Below, one piece after another: positions 28,488-37,741 of a stretch of 64,000 nt of DNA. Within the stretch, counting starts at the first letter, position 1; every line of letters begins with the position of its first letter. Under the pieces are notes generated by a model. That model did no database searches, was not told where the DNA came from, and saw nothing but the letters and a program-made list of their open reading frames with translations. Origin of the DNA: Bacteroidota bacterium (GTDB lineage Bacteria; Bacteroidota; Bacteroidia; Bacteroidales; GCA-2711565). The translations under genes were made by a program, and so were the position numbers. The DNA lies in the NCBI GenBank assembly GCA_018816945.1, contig JAHIVC010000018.1:1-64000 (forward strand), written 5' to 3'.

Positions 28488-28847
28488 ATGAACACATTTT
28501 TATCGATTACAATACCCGAAGCCCTGCCTGAAGGAATTGTTATAACCTTGGTTGGTTATTCAATTGTTTTTAGTGCTTTGGTTATTCTTTATTTCGTGTT
28601 TAACACCTTTTCCAAAATTTTAACCATTAAGGTTCGTGAACGATTACGCAGAGAGGGAAGGCATGAAATTGCCAACTTACCTAATATTGACATCACCGGC
28701 GAAGAAACAGCAGCAATAAGCATGGCCCTGTACTTGTTTAACGAACTCCACGATAAGGAAAGTAATATAATTACCATCAAGAAAATCTCCAGGGCTCATT
28801 CACAATGGGGCGCAAAACGAGATAATATTAGCAAATTTCAACGATAA
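28488..28847 (+). CDS. OadG-type membrane-anchoring subunit (gamma/delta)
   Basis: A 119-aa protein with one N-terminal membrane helix (about residues 17-42) followed by a charged cytoplasmic part. This is the small subunit that holds the soluble carboxyltransferase to the membrane beta subunit. The ETAAISMALYLF segment near residue 72-83 and the final helix are typical of OadG proteins fused to no other domain. Third gene of the operon. Confidence 0.85.
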   Translation: MNTFLSITIPEALPEGIVITLVGYSIVFSALVILYFVFNTFSKILTIKVRERLRREGRHEIANLPNIDITGEETAAISMALYLFNELHDKESNIITIKKISRAHSQWGAKRDNISKFQR

Positions 28848-28861
28848 TCTTAATAAATAAA

Positions 28862-29284
28862 ATGAAGAAGTTTAATTTTAAAATCAGAGGAAATACTTAC
28901 GATGTTATAATTAAGTATTTTGAAGATGGAGTCGCAAAAGTAGAAGTAAATGGCTCACCTTATCAGGTTGAAGTTCAGAAATCTGTTCAGGAATCAAAAA
29001 CACCGATTTTAGTTCGTCAGGATATTATAAACCCAAAAGGTGCACACAAAATCCAAAAAGAAACCAGTTCAGTTACTAAGATATTGGCACCTTTACCCGG
29101 AAATATCATGCAAATATTTGTTAAGGTAGGGGATAAAGTAGTTAAAAACGACAAACTCTTGATGTACGAAGCAATGAAAATGGAAAACATGATCAAAGCT
29201 GAAAAGGAAGGTATTGTAAAAACGATAAAAGTTCAAAATGGGGATAGTGTTCTTCAAGGCGACTTACTTATTGAAATAGCATAA
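28862..29284 (+). CDS. mmdC: Biotin carboxyl-carrier subunit of methylmalonyl-CoA decarboxylase
   Basis: A 140-aa protein with a C-terminal biotinyl domain; the biotinylation motif EAMKMEN puts the modified lysine at residue 106. The charged linker (about residues 38-70) joins an N-terminal strand domain. It carries CO2 as carboxybiotin from MmdA to the sodium pump. It starts 14 bp after OadG and ends 3 bp before the beta subunit gene. Confidence 0.93.
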   Translation: MKKFNFKIRGNTYDVIIKYFEDGVAKVEVNGSPYQVEVQKSVQESKTPILVRQDIINPKGAHKIQKETSSVTKILAPLPGNIMQIFVKVGDKVVKNDKLLMYEAMKMENMIKAEKEGIVKTIKVQNGDSVLQGDLLIEIA

Positions 29285-29287
29285 AGG

Positions 29288-30628
29288 ATGAAACGATTTT
29301 TAACAGTAATAGGAATCATAGCCTTTTTGACCTTGTTAAGCGCTACCTTGGCAAATTCAGGCTATAATGAAAAAATTCCCTATCATGAAAATGATACCAC
29401 AACTGTAATTGATAATCAAAATCAAACAGATGAATATTCTACTTCGGATGAGGCTTTAAAAGGTGTTCGGAAATTTATAAGTTATACAGGATTTAGAAAT
29501 GCAACAACCGGAAACATGGTAATGATTCTGGTTGGATTATTTTTTATTTTTCTGGCCATTAAATATGATTATGAGCCACTTTTATTAGTTCCGATCGGAA
29601 CGGGAATTCTTATCGGAAATATTCCTTTCTTTCAGTCCAATGATCTCAATTTACAAATTGGTATCTACCAAGATGGAAGTGTGCTAAACTATTTGTATTA
29701 TGGTGTAACAAAAGGGATTTATCCCCCGCTCATATTTTTGGGAATTGGAGCGATGACCGACTTCTCATCTCTGATCTCTAATCCGAGATTAATGTTACTA
29801 GGGGCTGCTGCTCAAGTTGGTATATTCATCACATTTTTAGGAGCTCTGTTTTTAGGATTCAACTTACCTGAAGCTGCTTCTATAGGTATTATTGGTGGTG
29901 CTGACGGCCCAACTGCAATTTTCCTTTCTTCAAAGCTGGCAAATGGAGGTATTATTAACGGACTTCAAACCCGAAACTTAATTGGGCCAATTGCAATCGC
30001 AGCTTATTCATACATGGCTTTAGTTCCCGTAATTCAACCTCCAATAATGAGGCTTTTAACATCTAAACGCGAACGATTGATCCGAATGAAACCCCCACGA
30101 TCCGTTTCTAAACTCGAAAAAATTTCATTCCCAATTGTCGGGCTCCTATTAACTTGTTTTATTTCTCCCGGTGCCCTTCCTTTACTTGGGATGTTGTTTT
30201 TTGGAAATATTTTAAAAGAAAGCGGTGTGACCAGACGTTTAGCTGATACTGCCCGAACATCCCTAATTGACATTGTGGTCATTCTATTAGGTATAACAGT
30301 AGGAGCATCAACCCAAGCCGATGTTTTTCTAACTCCACAATCGATGCTGATTTTTGTTTTAGGAGCAATTTCGTTCATGTTTGCAACCGCAGGGGGTGTT
30401 CTGTTTGCAAAATTCATGAATTTATTTTTATCCGTAGGCGATAAAATAAATCCTTTAATTGGGGCTGCAGGAGTTTCAGCTGTACCAGATAGCGCAAGGG
30501 TTGTACAAATGGAAGGCTTAAAATCTGATCCAAACAACCATTTGCTTATGCACGCAATGGCACCTAACGTAGCAGGTGTAATTGGATCTGCTGTAGCAGC
30601 AGGTATTCTAATAAGCTTCCTGATTTAA
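29288..30628 (+). CDS. mmdB: Na+-translocating decarboxylase beta subunit
   Basis: A 446-aa integral membrane protein that decarboxylates carboxybiotin and pumps sodium ions out. Family hallmarks are GIGAMTDFSSLISNPRLMLLGAAAQ, the GGADGPTAIFLSS loop with the sodium-binding Asp, and the C-terminal AAGVSAVPDSARV and MAPNVAGVIGSAVAAG segments. The N-terminus (residues 1-65) is an extra signal-like helix plus a polar linker, longer than in Propionigenium-type enzymes but seen in other Bacteroidota. It closes the operon, followed by a strong terminator. Confidence 0.94.
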   Translation: MKRFLTVIGIIAFLTLLSATLANSGYNEKIPYHENDTTTVIDNQNQTDEYSTSDEALKGVRKFISYTGFRNATTGNMVMILVGLFFIFLAIKYDYEPLLLVPIGTGILIGNIPFFQSNDLNLQIGIYQDGSVLNYLYYGVTKGIYPPLIFLGIGAMTDFSSLISNPRLMLLGAAAQVGIFITFLGALFLGFNLPEAASIGIIGGADGPTAIFLSSKLANGGIINGLQTRNLIGPIAIAAYSYMALVPVIQPPIMRLLTSKRERLIRMKPPRSVSKLEKISFPIVGLLLTCFISPGALPLLGMLFFGNILKESGVTRRLADTARTSLIDIVVILLGITVGASTQADVFLTPQSMLIFVLGAISFMFATAGGVLFAKFMNLFLSVGDKINPLIGAAGVSAVPDSARVVQMEGLKSDPNNHLLMHAMAPNVAGVIGSAVAAGILISFLI

Positions 30629-30650
30629 AAGAAGCAATATTTTTAAGCTT

Positions 30651-30696
30651 AACAGGCCTTGGTTTATTTATCAAATAAATTAGGGCCTGTTTCTTT
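30651..30696 (+). terminator. Long-stem terminator of the mmd operon
   Basis: AACAGGCC/GGCCTGTT enclosing GGTTTATTT/AAATAAATT forms an extended hairpin, followed by TTCTTTT. Confidence 0.82.
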
Positions 30697-30752
30697 TGAA
30701 TTTACTAAATTTAGTGCATAAAGATTTTTATTATAAAACAAAATATACCCTA

Positions 30753-31364
30753 ATGTTGATTATCGGAATTGCAGGTGGATCCGGATCTGGAAAAACCACC
30801 GTTGTGAATAAAATAATTAAGGATATCCCAAAGGATTCTGTATCGATCATTTCTCAAGATGCCTATTACTTCGATAATGGGCATTTATCCGCACAAGAAA
30901 GGGCACAAATCAATTTTGACCATCCAGCATCTATTGAATTTGATCTGTTAATCAAACATCTTGATTTATTAATTAACGGACACTCGATACCCATGCCAAC
31001 ATACTCATATGTTACTTGTGCCAGAGCAAAAGAAACGATCACCGTTCATCCCCGTAAAGTGATCATTGTTGAAGGTATCCTGATTTTAACCAATGAAGAA
31101 CTCCGCAAACGAATGAACATCAAAGTTTATGTTGATGCCGACGCAGATGATCGATTGATGCGGATAAGTTGGAGGGATATTGAGGAAAGAGGAAGAACTT
31201 TTGAAAAAGTATTACAGCACTACAAAACCTTTGTCAAACCCATGCATCTTCAATTTATCGAACCCACTAAACGCTACGCTGATATTATTGTTCCTCAAGG
31301 TGGCAATAACCACGTGGCAATTGATATTTTATCGGCCAAGATAAAGTCGATGTTGGATAAATAA
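30753..31364 (+). CDS. udk: Uridine kinase
   Basis: Udk phosphorylates uridine and cytidine in pyrimidine salvage. The P-loop GIAGGSGSGKTT starts at residue 4 of the 203-aa protein. The DAYY and DHPASIEFD motifs and the DADDRLMRISWRDIEERGR region match uridine kinases. An upstream in-frame TTG (30696) would add 19 residues but lies in the preceding terminator, so ATG 30753 is chosen. Confidence 0.95.
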   Translation: MLIIGIAGGSGSGKTTVVNKIIKDIPKDSVSIISQDAYYFDNGHLSAQERAQINFDHPASIEFDLLIKHLDLLINGHSIPMPTYSYVTCARAKETITVHPRKVIIVEGILILTNEELRKRMNIKVYVDADADDRLMRISWRDIEERGRTFEKVLQHYKTFVKPMHLQFIEPTKRYADIIVPQGGNNHVAIDILSAKIKSMLDK

Positions 31365-31454
31365 TCATTTAAAAACCAAAACCATTTTTAAATATATCCG
31401 TTAAAGAGTCTACAATCGTTATATTTCGATAAAAATGAAAGTAAATTGTACTTG

Positions 31455-32435
31455 ATGATAAAAAATATTTTAAGATTTCTGGTTTTAGCAGTTATATTGC
31501 TACTGATTTCTTGCGGGAAAAAAACACCTGTATCGCCTATAAGTGACGATAGTTGGGTAAAATATACAACCAAGGATGGCTTGATCAGTAACGAAGTTTT
31601 AAGCTTAAGTTTTGATCAAAATGGCGTACTTTGGATAGGGACAGAATATGGCGTTTCGGCCTTTGACGGACAGAACTGGAATGCCTTTCGTGTGAATGAT
31701 GGACTAATTTACCATCGGGTTCATCATGTTTACGTCGACCGTTCAAATACCAAATGGTTTTCTACCCCTCTTGGCGTTTCAAACCTTAGAAACAATACCT
31801 GGGTTAATTACACAACTGCCAACGGTTTAGTTGATAATTATGTGAATGCTATAGCAGTTGACAGAAATTTTAACGCCTGGTTTGCTACTCCCAATGGCGT
31901 ATCAAAATATAGCAATAATACTTTTACAACAATCCAAAAACAAGGTGAAATAGCTCTTGTCAATAACAAGGTAAAATCAATTGCGATTGATCAGGACAAC
32001 AATAAATGGTTTGGAACAGAATTTGGTTTATCAAAATATGACGGGGAAAATTGGACCACACACCTATCCTCTCTATCATTAAACGATTACATCTTTACTA
32101 TTTTTATTGATTCTCAAAAAAAAATATGGATTGGAACTCTAGGTGGGGCTTCAGTATTTAATGGTACATCATGGGTCACATATAATCAAGATATTGGACT
32201 AATTTTTAATGAAGTGCATGCCATTGCGGAAGATCAATCAGGCAACATGTGGTTCGGGACACTTTTTGGTGTGACCAAATACGATGGATCCACTTTCACA
32301 AATTATAATCGTGACAATGGCCTTGTTGAAAATTACGTTACTTCCATAGCAATAGATGCTGATGACAATATTTGGTTTGGAACCCGTGGGGGTGGGATTT
32401 CAAAATTTGTTAAAAAGGAAACCCCAACCAAATAA
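31455..32435 (+). CDS. Reg_prop beta-propeller lipoprotein
   Basis: From ATG 31455 (an upstream TTG at 31446 is less likely) the 326-aa protein has a lipoprotein signal ending LLLISC and then only two-component-regulator propeller repeats of the type DGLxxNxVxxIxxDxxxxxWFGTxxGVSxY. About seven blades can be counted, enough for one closed propeller. Larger hybrid sensor kinases use such propellers for ligand sensing; here there is no kinase or membrane domain, so it is an isolated surface lipoprotein of unknown partner. Confidence 0.85.
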   Translation: MIKNILRFLVLAVILLLISCGKKTPVSPISDDSWVKYTTKDGLISNEVLSLSFDQNGVLWIGTEYGVSAFDGQNWNAFRVNDGLIYHRVHHVYVDRSNTKWFSTPLGVSNLRNNTWVNYTTANGLVDNYVNAIAVDRNFNAWFATPNGVSKYSNNTFTTIQKQGEIALVNNKVKSIAIDQDNNKWFGTEFGLSKYDGENWTTHLSSLSLNDYIFTIFIDSQKKIWIGTLGGASVFNGTSWVTYNQDIGLIFNEVHAIAEDQSGNMWFGTLFGVTKYDGSTFTNYNRDNGLVENYVTSIAIDADDNIWFGTRGGGISKFVKKETPTK

Positions 32436-32758
32436 GCGCTTATCTAAAATTAAAAATCCATTAAGGGAGTTGACAAACTTTAGTATTGGTGAATTGGTAA
32501 ATTTGTTATGCAAATAGATAAAAAAACCTTATCAAAAACACTTAAGCACCTAAACACATTAACACGCAAACACTTAAACACATCAGCAAATCCTCCTCTC
32601 AAAATTCTGAAATCGCAATATTTTTTCTATTCCTTTACTTGCTTTATATACAATGGAGTGGGTATTTAGACTAAACACCTAATATTCTCGACCAGTGAAT
32701 CTTGCTTTTTTCATAGGTTTTGTATATTTATCTCCTTAATAATAAATAAAATTTTTAT
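32436..32758. other. Intergenic region, simple repeated A/C-rich tract
   Basis: 323 bp. Around 32535-32590 there are loose repeats of an ACACTTAA(A/G)CAC type with no clear dyad. The S9 peptidase promoter must lie at the right end; a sequence close to TAnnTTTG but with an extra base (TAGGTTTTG) is near 32716. Confidence 0.4.
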
Positions 32759-35644
32759 ATGAACTTAAAAAGATCTTTTTTGCTGCTTTTTGTGTTAATA
32801 AGCCTAAGCTTATCTTCACAAAAGAAACATCTAACCCATTCCGTTTATGACGAATGGAAGAGTATTGGAAGCTCTCAAATATCAAATAATGGGAATTGGG
32901 TTAATTACGATATCAATCCCCAGGAAGGTGATGGTTGGATGTATTTTTACGATTTCAGGAACAATTTATTAGATTCAATTGCCAGAGGAACCGGATCAAA
33001 AATTTCTGCAACAAATGAATTTATTGTCTTTCTGATAAAACCAACCTATGCTGAAACTCGCAAAGCAAAAGTGGATAAAAAGAAGAAAGAAGAAATGCCT
33101 GTAAATAAATTAGGTATAAAAAACCTAAAAACTGGTGCAATTGTTGAAATCGACAGTGTAAAATCATTTGAATTAGCTGAAGAAGGTCAAAACTGGTTTG
33201 CTTATCTCAAGGAAAAAGAAGTTGAGAAAAAACCCGAAAAAAAATCTGACACTACGACAACTGAAGCTCCATCCAAAAATCCGCAAGTGAGACAACGTCC
33301 AACTGGTGGAGTATCTAATGATGGCAGTGCCCCAAAAGCTAAGGGTACTGAACTTGTCGTTACAAATCCAATAACAGATAAAAAGTTTTCTTTTACAGAT
33401 GTAATTGAATATCAAATTGCTAAAAACGGTCAAATTATCTGTTTTGTGCAAGTGACTACTGATACTGCGAAAAATGATACTTATGTTGTTAGTGCTTTTG
33501 ATACAAAAACTGAACAAACAAGAGAAATTTATAAAGCTATTGGAACATTAAAAAAGCTTACATTAAATAATGATGGTGATAATATTGCCTTTATCTATAG
33601 CTCTGATACTTCAAAAGTTAAAGTTTACGATCTATATTTCGCGAATGGAATTACCGCTAAAAATATTGTAAATGCCAAAACAGCAGGAATGGTTGCTGAT
33701 TGGGCCGTTAGTGAAAACGGAACCTTGAGTTTTTCAGAAAACAGTAAACGTCTATTCTTTGGAACTTCAATAAAACCTGTTGAAGAACCCAAAGACACCT
33801 TGTTGGCTGAAGAAAAATACAGTGTTGATATCTGGTCGTGGAACGATCCTTTACTTCAACCACAACAAAAAGTTCAATTAAGAAATGAACAGCGAAAAAC
33901 TTATGAGGCGGTTTACCATATCGACAAAGCAAAAATGGTTCAGCTTGAAAATACGGATATGCCAAGTGTTCGACTATTGCATAAAAAGGATGGAGATTTA
34001 GCTCTTGGATCATCTAACTTGAAATATCAGAAAGAAACATCATGGGATGCCAGCCGTTATAATGATTACTATTTAGTTGATGTTAACACCGGTAAAGCAA
34101 ACTTGCTGATCGAGAAAGCAGCCTCTTCTGTCGAACTATCACCAAATGGAAAATACTTGTTGTATTGGTGTGTTAAATGCCAGGCATGGCATGCAAAACC
34201 AACGGCAGGAGGTGAGGCCATTAATCTGACAAAATCCTTAAATATTCAATTCTATGATGAATTACATGACTCTCCAAGCGAACCCTCTCCTTATGGAATT
34301 GCCGGATGGATAAAAGGTGAAAGATATGTACTCATTAACGACAGGTATGATATCTGGAAAATAGATGTTAGCGGAGTCGATAAAGCAATTAATCTTACAA
34401 ATAACTATGGCCGAAACAACAATATAACTTTCAGGTATTTTTCACTTGAAGCTTCATCAGGCGCAGGGCGATTCAGGGGTTCCCGCGAAGTGGAAGAAAT
34501 CGATCCGAAACAAATCATGTATCTGAACGCTTTTCACAATTATACCAAACAAGCCGGCGTATTTACCATAAAAGCCAATCAGGTTAAAGATCCGTTAAAA
34601 ATTAATATGGGTAATTACGCTTATAATAGCATTAATAAAGCTAAAGATGCGGATAGACTAATATGGCAGCGAGGAGATTACGTTAATTATCCTGAATTGC
34701 ATATCAGCGACATAAATTTTAACAATGTCAGAAAAGTTTCGGTTACCAATCCACAACAGAGTGAATATAATTGGGGAACGGTTGAATTAGTAGAGTGGAG
34801 ATCTTTTGATGGACAGATGCTGCAAGGTTTGCTTTATAAACCTGAAGACTTCGATCCTACTAAAAAATATCCTATGATCGCTTACTTTTATGAAAGAAGT
34901 TCGGATGGAATGTATCGATATATGCCTCCGGCACCAAGTGCCTCAACCATAAACCGTACCTATGCAGTAAGTAATGACTATCTGATTTTTGTTCCCGATA
35001 TTCCTTACGTAATTGGTTATCCGGGCCAAAGTGCCTACAATGCAGTGGTAAGTGGAACTTACGCGATGTTGGATCAATTTGATTTTATTGATCCTGCACG
35101 ACTTGGGCTAGATGGTCAATCGTGGGGCGGATACCAAATCGCTTATCTGATCACGGAAACAGACCTGTTTGCCTGTGCATTTTCGGGTGCTCCGGTTGTT
35201 AACATGACCAGTGCTTATGGTGGAATCAGATGGGGAACAGGAATGAACCGGGCGTTCCAATATGAGCAAACACAAAGCCGAATTGGAGGAACACTTTGGG
35301 ATCGACACATGCAATACATTGAAAATTCACCCTTATTTTTTGTGCCCAAAATCAACACACCGGTTATGATCATGGCTAATGATGCAGATGGAGCTGTTCC
35401 ATGGTATCAGGGAATAGAATTTATTACTGCTTTAAGAAGATTGGGTAAACCGGCCTGGATGGTAAGCTATAATGATGAAGATCATAACTTAGTGAAGCGC
35501 CCGGCCCGAAAAGATTTGTCGGTTAGGAAAATGCAATTTTTTGACCACTATCTACAAGGTAAACCTATGCCATATTGGATGAAATATGGTATTTCACAGA
35601 TGGAAAAAGGGAAAAAAGATGGGTATGAACTTATAGAAAAATAA
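32759..35644 (+). CDS. Large secreted S9-family peptidase
   Basis: A 961-aa protein with a signal peptide (about 20 residues), a long propeller region interrupted by a low-complexity segment (about residues 150-195, rich in Lys, Glu, Pro, Thr) and a C-terminal alpha/beta-hydrolase domain. The nucleophile motif GQSWGG is at about residues 785-790, the acid in NDADGAVPW, and the histidine in NDEDHNL about residue 910. It is a prolyl-oligopeptidase relative, second of its type in the window. Single gene with its own terminator. Confidence 0.86.
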   Translation: MNLKRSFLLLFVLISLSLSSQKKHLTHSVYDEWKSIGSSQISNNGNWVNYDINPQEGDGWMYFYDFRNNLLDSIARGTGSKISATNEFIVFLIKPTYAETRKAKVDKKKKEEMPVNKLGIKNLKTGAIVEIDSVKSFELAEEGQNWFAYLKEKEVEKKPEKKSDTTTTEAPSKNPQVRQRPTGGVSNDGSAPKAKGTELVVTNPITDKKFSFTDVIEYQIAKNGQIICFVQVTTDTAKNDTYVVSAFDTKTEQTREIYKAIGTLKKLTLNNDGDNIAFIYSSDTSKVKVYDLYFANGITAKNIVNAKTAGMVADWAVSENGTLSFSENSKRLFFGTSIKPVEEPKDTLLAEEKYSVDIWSWNDPLLQPQQKVQLRNEQRKTYEAVYHIDKAKMVQLENTDMPSVRLLHKKDGDLALGSSNLKYQKETSWDASRYNDYYLVDVNTGKANLLIEKAASSVELSPNGKYLLYWCVKCQAWHAKPTAGGEAINLTKSLNIQFYDELHDSPSEPSPYGIAGWIKGERYVLINDRYDIWKIDVSGVDKAINLTNNYGRNNNITFRYFSLEASSGAGRFRGSREVEEIDPKQIMYLNAFHNYTKQAGVFTIKANQVKDPLKINMGNYAYNSINKAKDADRLIWQRGDYVNYPELHISDINFNNVRKVSVTNPQQSEYNWGTVELVEWRSFDGQMLQGLLYKPEDFDPTKKYPMIAYFYERSSDGMYRYMPPAPSASTINRTYAVSNDYLIFVPDIPYVIGYPGQSAYNAVVSGTYAMLDQFDFIDPARLGLDGQSWGGYQIAYLITETDLFACAFSGAPVVNMTSAYGGIRWGTGMNRAFQYEQTQSRIGGTLWDRHMQYIENSPLFFVPKINTPVMIMANDADGAVPWYQGIEFITALRRLGKPAWMVSYNDEDHNLVKRPARKDLSVRKMQFFDHYLQGKPMPYWMKYGISQMEKGKKDGYELIEK

Positions 35645-35656
35645 AAAATATTTTCG

Positions 35657-35685
35657 AAAAAACCCGCTACTCGGCGGGTTTTTTT
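35657..35685 (+). terminator. Intrinsic terminator after the S9 peptidase
   Basis: AAACCCGC and GCGGGTTT pair around TACTCG, followed by TTTTTT. Confidence 0.88.
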
Positions 35686-35753
35686 ATATTTTTATCTTTC
35701 ATATAATACTTAGTGTGAAGTTCAAACAATCTTATAAACCTAATTTAAAAATT

Positions 35754-36413
35754 ATGAAATTAAAAAATCTCCTGCTTTTTTTAGCGTTTATTGCCATTGC
35801 ATTTGGAGCATGCAAAAAAGATGGTGAAAACAGCGATCTTTTAGACGAAAATGGTCTAACACCTGCAATAAATAACATTGTTCCTGACGAAATTCTGCAG
35901 GAAATGAAAACCTTAGGCATGCCCATTAATACAGGGGCGGAGCCACCTTCTTTAGTAAACACTTATCTTGCATCTCCCTTTATCTTAAAAGCCAGTAATC
36001 GTTCCGGTGATTATGCCGGGCAATCTTTTTCTGATTATAGGGTGACTCTTTCAAATCAGAACAATACCAATCTTTCCATTAGCTTGAGCTATGTAAATGG
36101 TCCAGAAAGTGGCTCAGGTATTGGTGCCTTTATTAGTGGTGACGGGAATAGTTTTTCAGTATTTGCAAAAGTTGCATCTACCTATGGTGGAACTAATGCT
36201 GATCTTTTAATGGTTATTTCTGGAACATTGGTTGATGGTGGAATCAACAATTTTTATTATGCCAACTTTATGCTGGAAAACTATGGAAATCCAGGTTGGA
36301 TAGCAAATGGAGAAGGCCGGATTATCTACGATTCAGATGGGTTTTCACCTATCGTAACCAGTATGAAATCTATAGAAGAGAATACTATAGGCTCAAGTGC
36401 GGGAACGAAGTAG
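35754..36413 (+). CDS. Hypothetical lipoprotein
   Basis: From ATG 35754 (an in-frame GTG at 35715 would only lengthen the signal) the 219-aa protein has a lipoprotein signal ending AFGAC with Cys at residue 20. The body is predicted beta-rich (SFSDYRVTLSNQNN, LSISLSYVNGPESGSGIG). No family recognised. It stands alone between the S9 peptidase and a converging DsbA-like gene. Confidence 0.6.
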   Translation: MKLKNLLLFLAFIAIAFGACKKDGENSDLLDENGLTPAINNIVPDEILQEMKTLGMPINTGAEPPSLVNTYLASPFILKASNRSGDYAGQSFSDYRVTLSNQNNTNLSISLSYVNGPESGSGIGAFISGDGNSFSVFAKVASTYGGTNADLLMVISGTLVDGGINNFYYANFMLENYGNPGWIANGEGRIIYDSDGFSPIVTSMKSIEENTIGSSAGTK

Positions 36414-36476
36414 GTATCTTTTAAATTCTATTCAGGAATATATAAAATTATCTTATTTTCTTGAATTTTTGTTAAT

Positions 36477-36505
36477 AAAGGGTTCTCTTAAAGAGAACCC
36501 TTTAT
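36477..36505. terminator. Bidirectional terminator
   Basis: AAAGGGTTCTCTT and AGAGAACCCTTT pair directly across a two-base turn, between converging genes. Confidence 0.82.
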
Positions 36506-36507
36506 TA

Positions 36508-37497
36508 TTAATTTTTGCGACTTAAGTCAGCTTTTTTAACTAATTCTTGAATTATTATATCTTCCAAATAATTTACTGCAAATTCATCATCCAATAAAAG
36601 TCCATTAACAATGAAACTTGGAGTTGAATAAATTCCCAAATTTCTTAAGATTTCCTTATTTAGCATCATGTTTTTTAGGATATTAGGATCTTTCATGTCT
36701 TTCTCAAATTGTTGAATGTCTAAACTGATTTTATTTGCTAATTCATAATAAATTGAATCTTTGTATAAAAACTCTGAATTTTCAAATAAAAGATTATGCA
36801 TTGGAACAAATTTCCCTTGTTTTGCCGCTGCTTCACTTGCTAAACCAGAAGAACCAATATAACCGCTAAAGTAAGTGTACTTAAAATTTACTTTATTTGA
36901 ATACTTTTTATAAAGTCCAGATAATATTTTTTCAGCTTTAATACATGATGGGCATTCAAAGTCAGAGATAATATAAACTTCTATTCCCTTAGATGAGGTA
37001 AGACTATTGCCATATAAGCTTTGGGGGTCAACTCGTTTTATAATATCAGGTTTAAGGAAAAATCTAACATTATTTATTCTCATCAAAGAATCAATAATAA
37101 CATTCTGTCTTTGATATTTCTTACTTGATATTAAATATCTAATAGCTTCGGCTGAATCTATAGTAGGTTTTTCTGATAAAAATTTTGAGATTTCTACTTG
37201 AGATATCTCTTTAATCTTTTTATCAATCTCACGATTTATGTATTCTTTGATATCAATATTTAATTTATTCGCCTCAGCCTCTAAAAGACGAATACTTACT
37301 AATGATTTTAAGGCTTCTTTTCTTAATGTAAAAAGCTGATCAGCGATAATCGAATCAATTTCATTAATTTTAATACTATCATTTCCAATTATTGCTACGC
37401 TTTCCATTTGTGGAATAGATTGCTCAGTATGGGTACAATATGTTAATTGAATTGCCATCATTATTATACTAAGTAAAATTCTATGTTTTATAATCAT
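36508..37497 (-). CDS. Lipoprotein with DsbA-like thioredoxin domain
   Basis: A 329-aa protein with a lipoprotein signal (LTYC, Cys at residue 21). Residues about 30-135 are helical and charged, resembling the N-terminal part of SurA-type chaperones. Residues about 165-325 form a thioredoxin fold of the DsbA/Thioredoxin_4 type with the active-site FECPSC and the cis-proline region YSTPSFIVNG. It probably acts as an extracytoplasmic thiol oxidase or isomerase tied to a membrane, perhaps for a particular client. It is downstream of the 37742-38872 lipoprotein on the same strand but separated by a terminator-like hairpin. Confidence 0.78.
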   Translation of the reverse strand: MIIKHRILLSIIMMAIQLTYCTHTEQSIPQMESVAIIGNDSIKINEIDSIIADQLFTLRKEALKSLVSIRLLEAEANKLNIDIKEYINREIDKKIKEISQVEISKFLSEKPTIDSAEAIRYLISSKKYQRQNVIIDSLMRINNVRFFLKPDIIKRVDPQSLYGNSLTSSKGIEVYIISDFECPSCIKAEKILSGLYKKYSNKVNFKYTYFSGYIGSSGLASEAAAKQGKFVPMHNLLFENSEFLYKDSIYYELANKISLDIQQFEKDMKDPNILKNMMLNKEILRNLGIYSTPSFIVNGLLLDDEFAVNYLEDIIIQELVKKADLSRKN

Positions 37498-37676
37498 ATT
37501 TAACTGAATGAGAATTATTTAAATCATAGTAATTATTATAATCGAAAAAAACCTTGAAATTGATTATTATCGAGGCAAACGCATAAAGTAACAGCCAGTC
37601 AACCAAACTTTTTAACAAATTAAATCCAAAAAACGGAAACTGTTTATTTTATATTTCCTGCCAACTTATCACCAAA

Positions 37677-37701
37677 ATCTCCCCTAAAAATCAGGGGAGA
37701 T
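37677..37701 (-). terminator. Probable terminator after the 376-aa lipoprotein
   Basis: ATCTCCCCT and AGGGGAGAT pair (9 bp) around a 7-nt loop; on the minus strand a short TTTT follows. Confidence 0.65.
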
Positions 37702-37741
37702 GATGCGGAAATCTCAAACAAAAATGTCAATAATTCTTTGT

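Noticed and set aside
31309-31320. CCACGTGG palindrome inside udk, considered as a parS site
   Set aside because: Only the central CACGTG agrees; the flanking GTTTC/GAAAC arms required in parS are absent.
32535-32590. ACACTTAAACAC-type repeats
   Set aside because: Loose low-complexity repetition without fixed period or dyad; probably neutral intergenic sequence.
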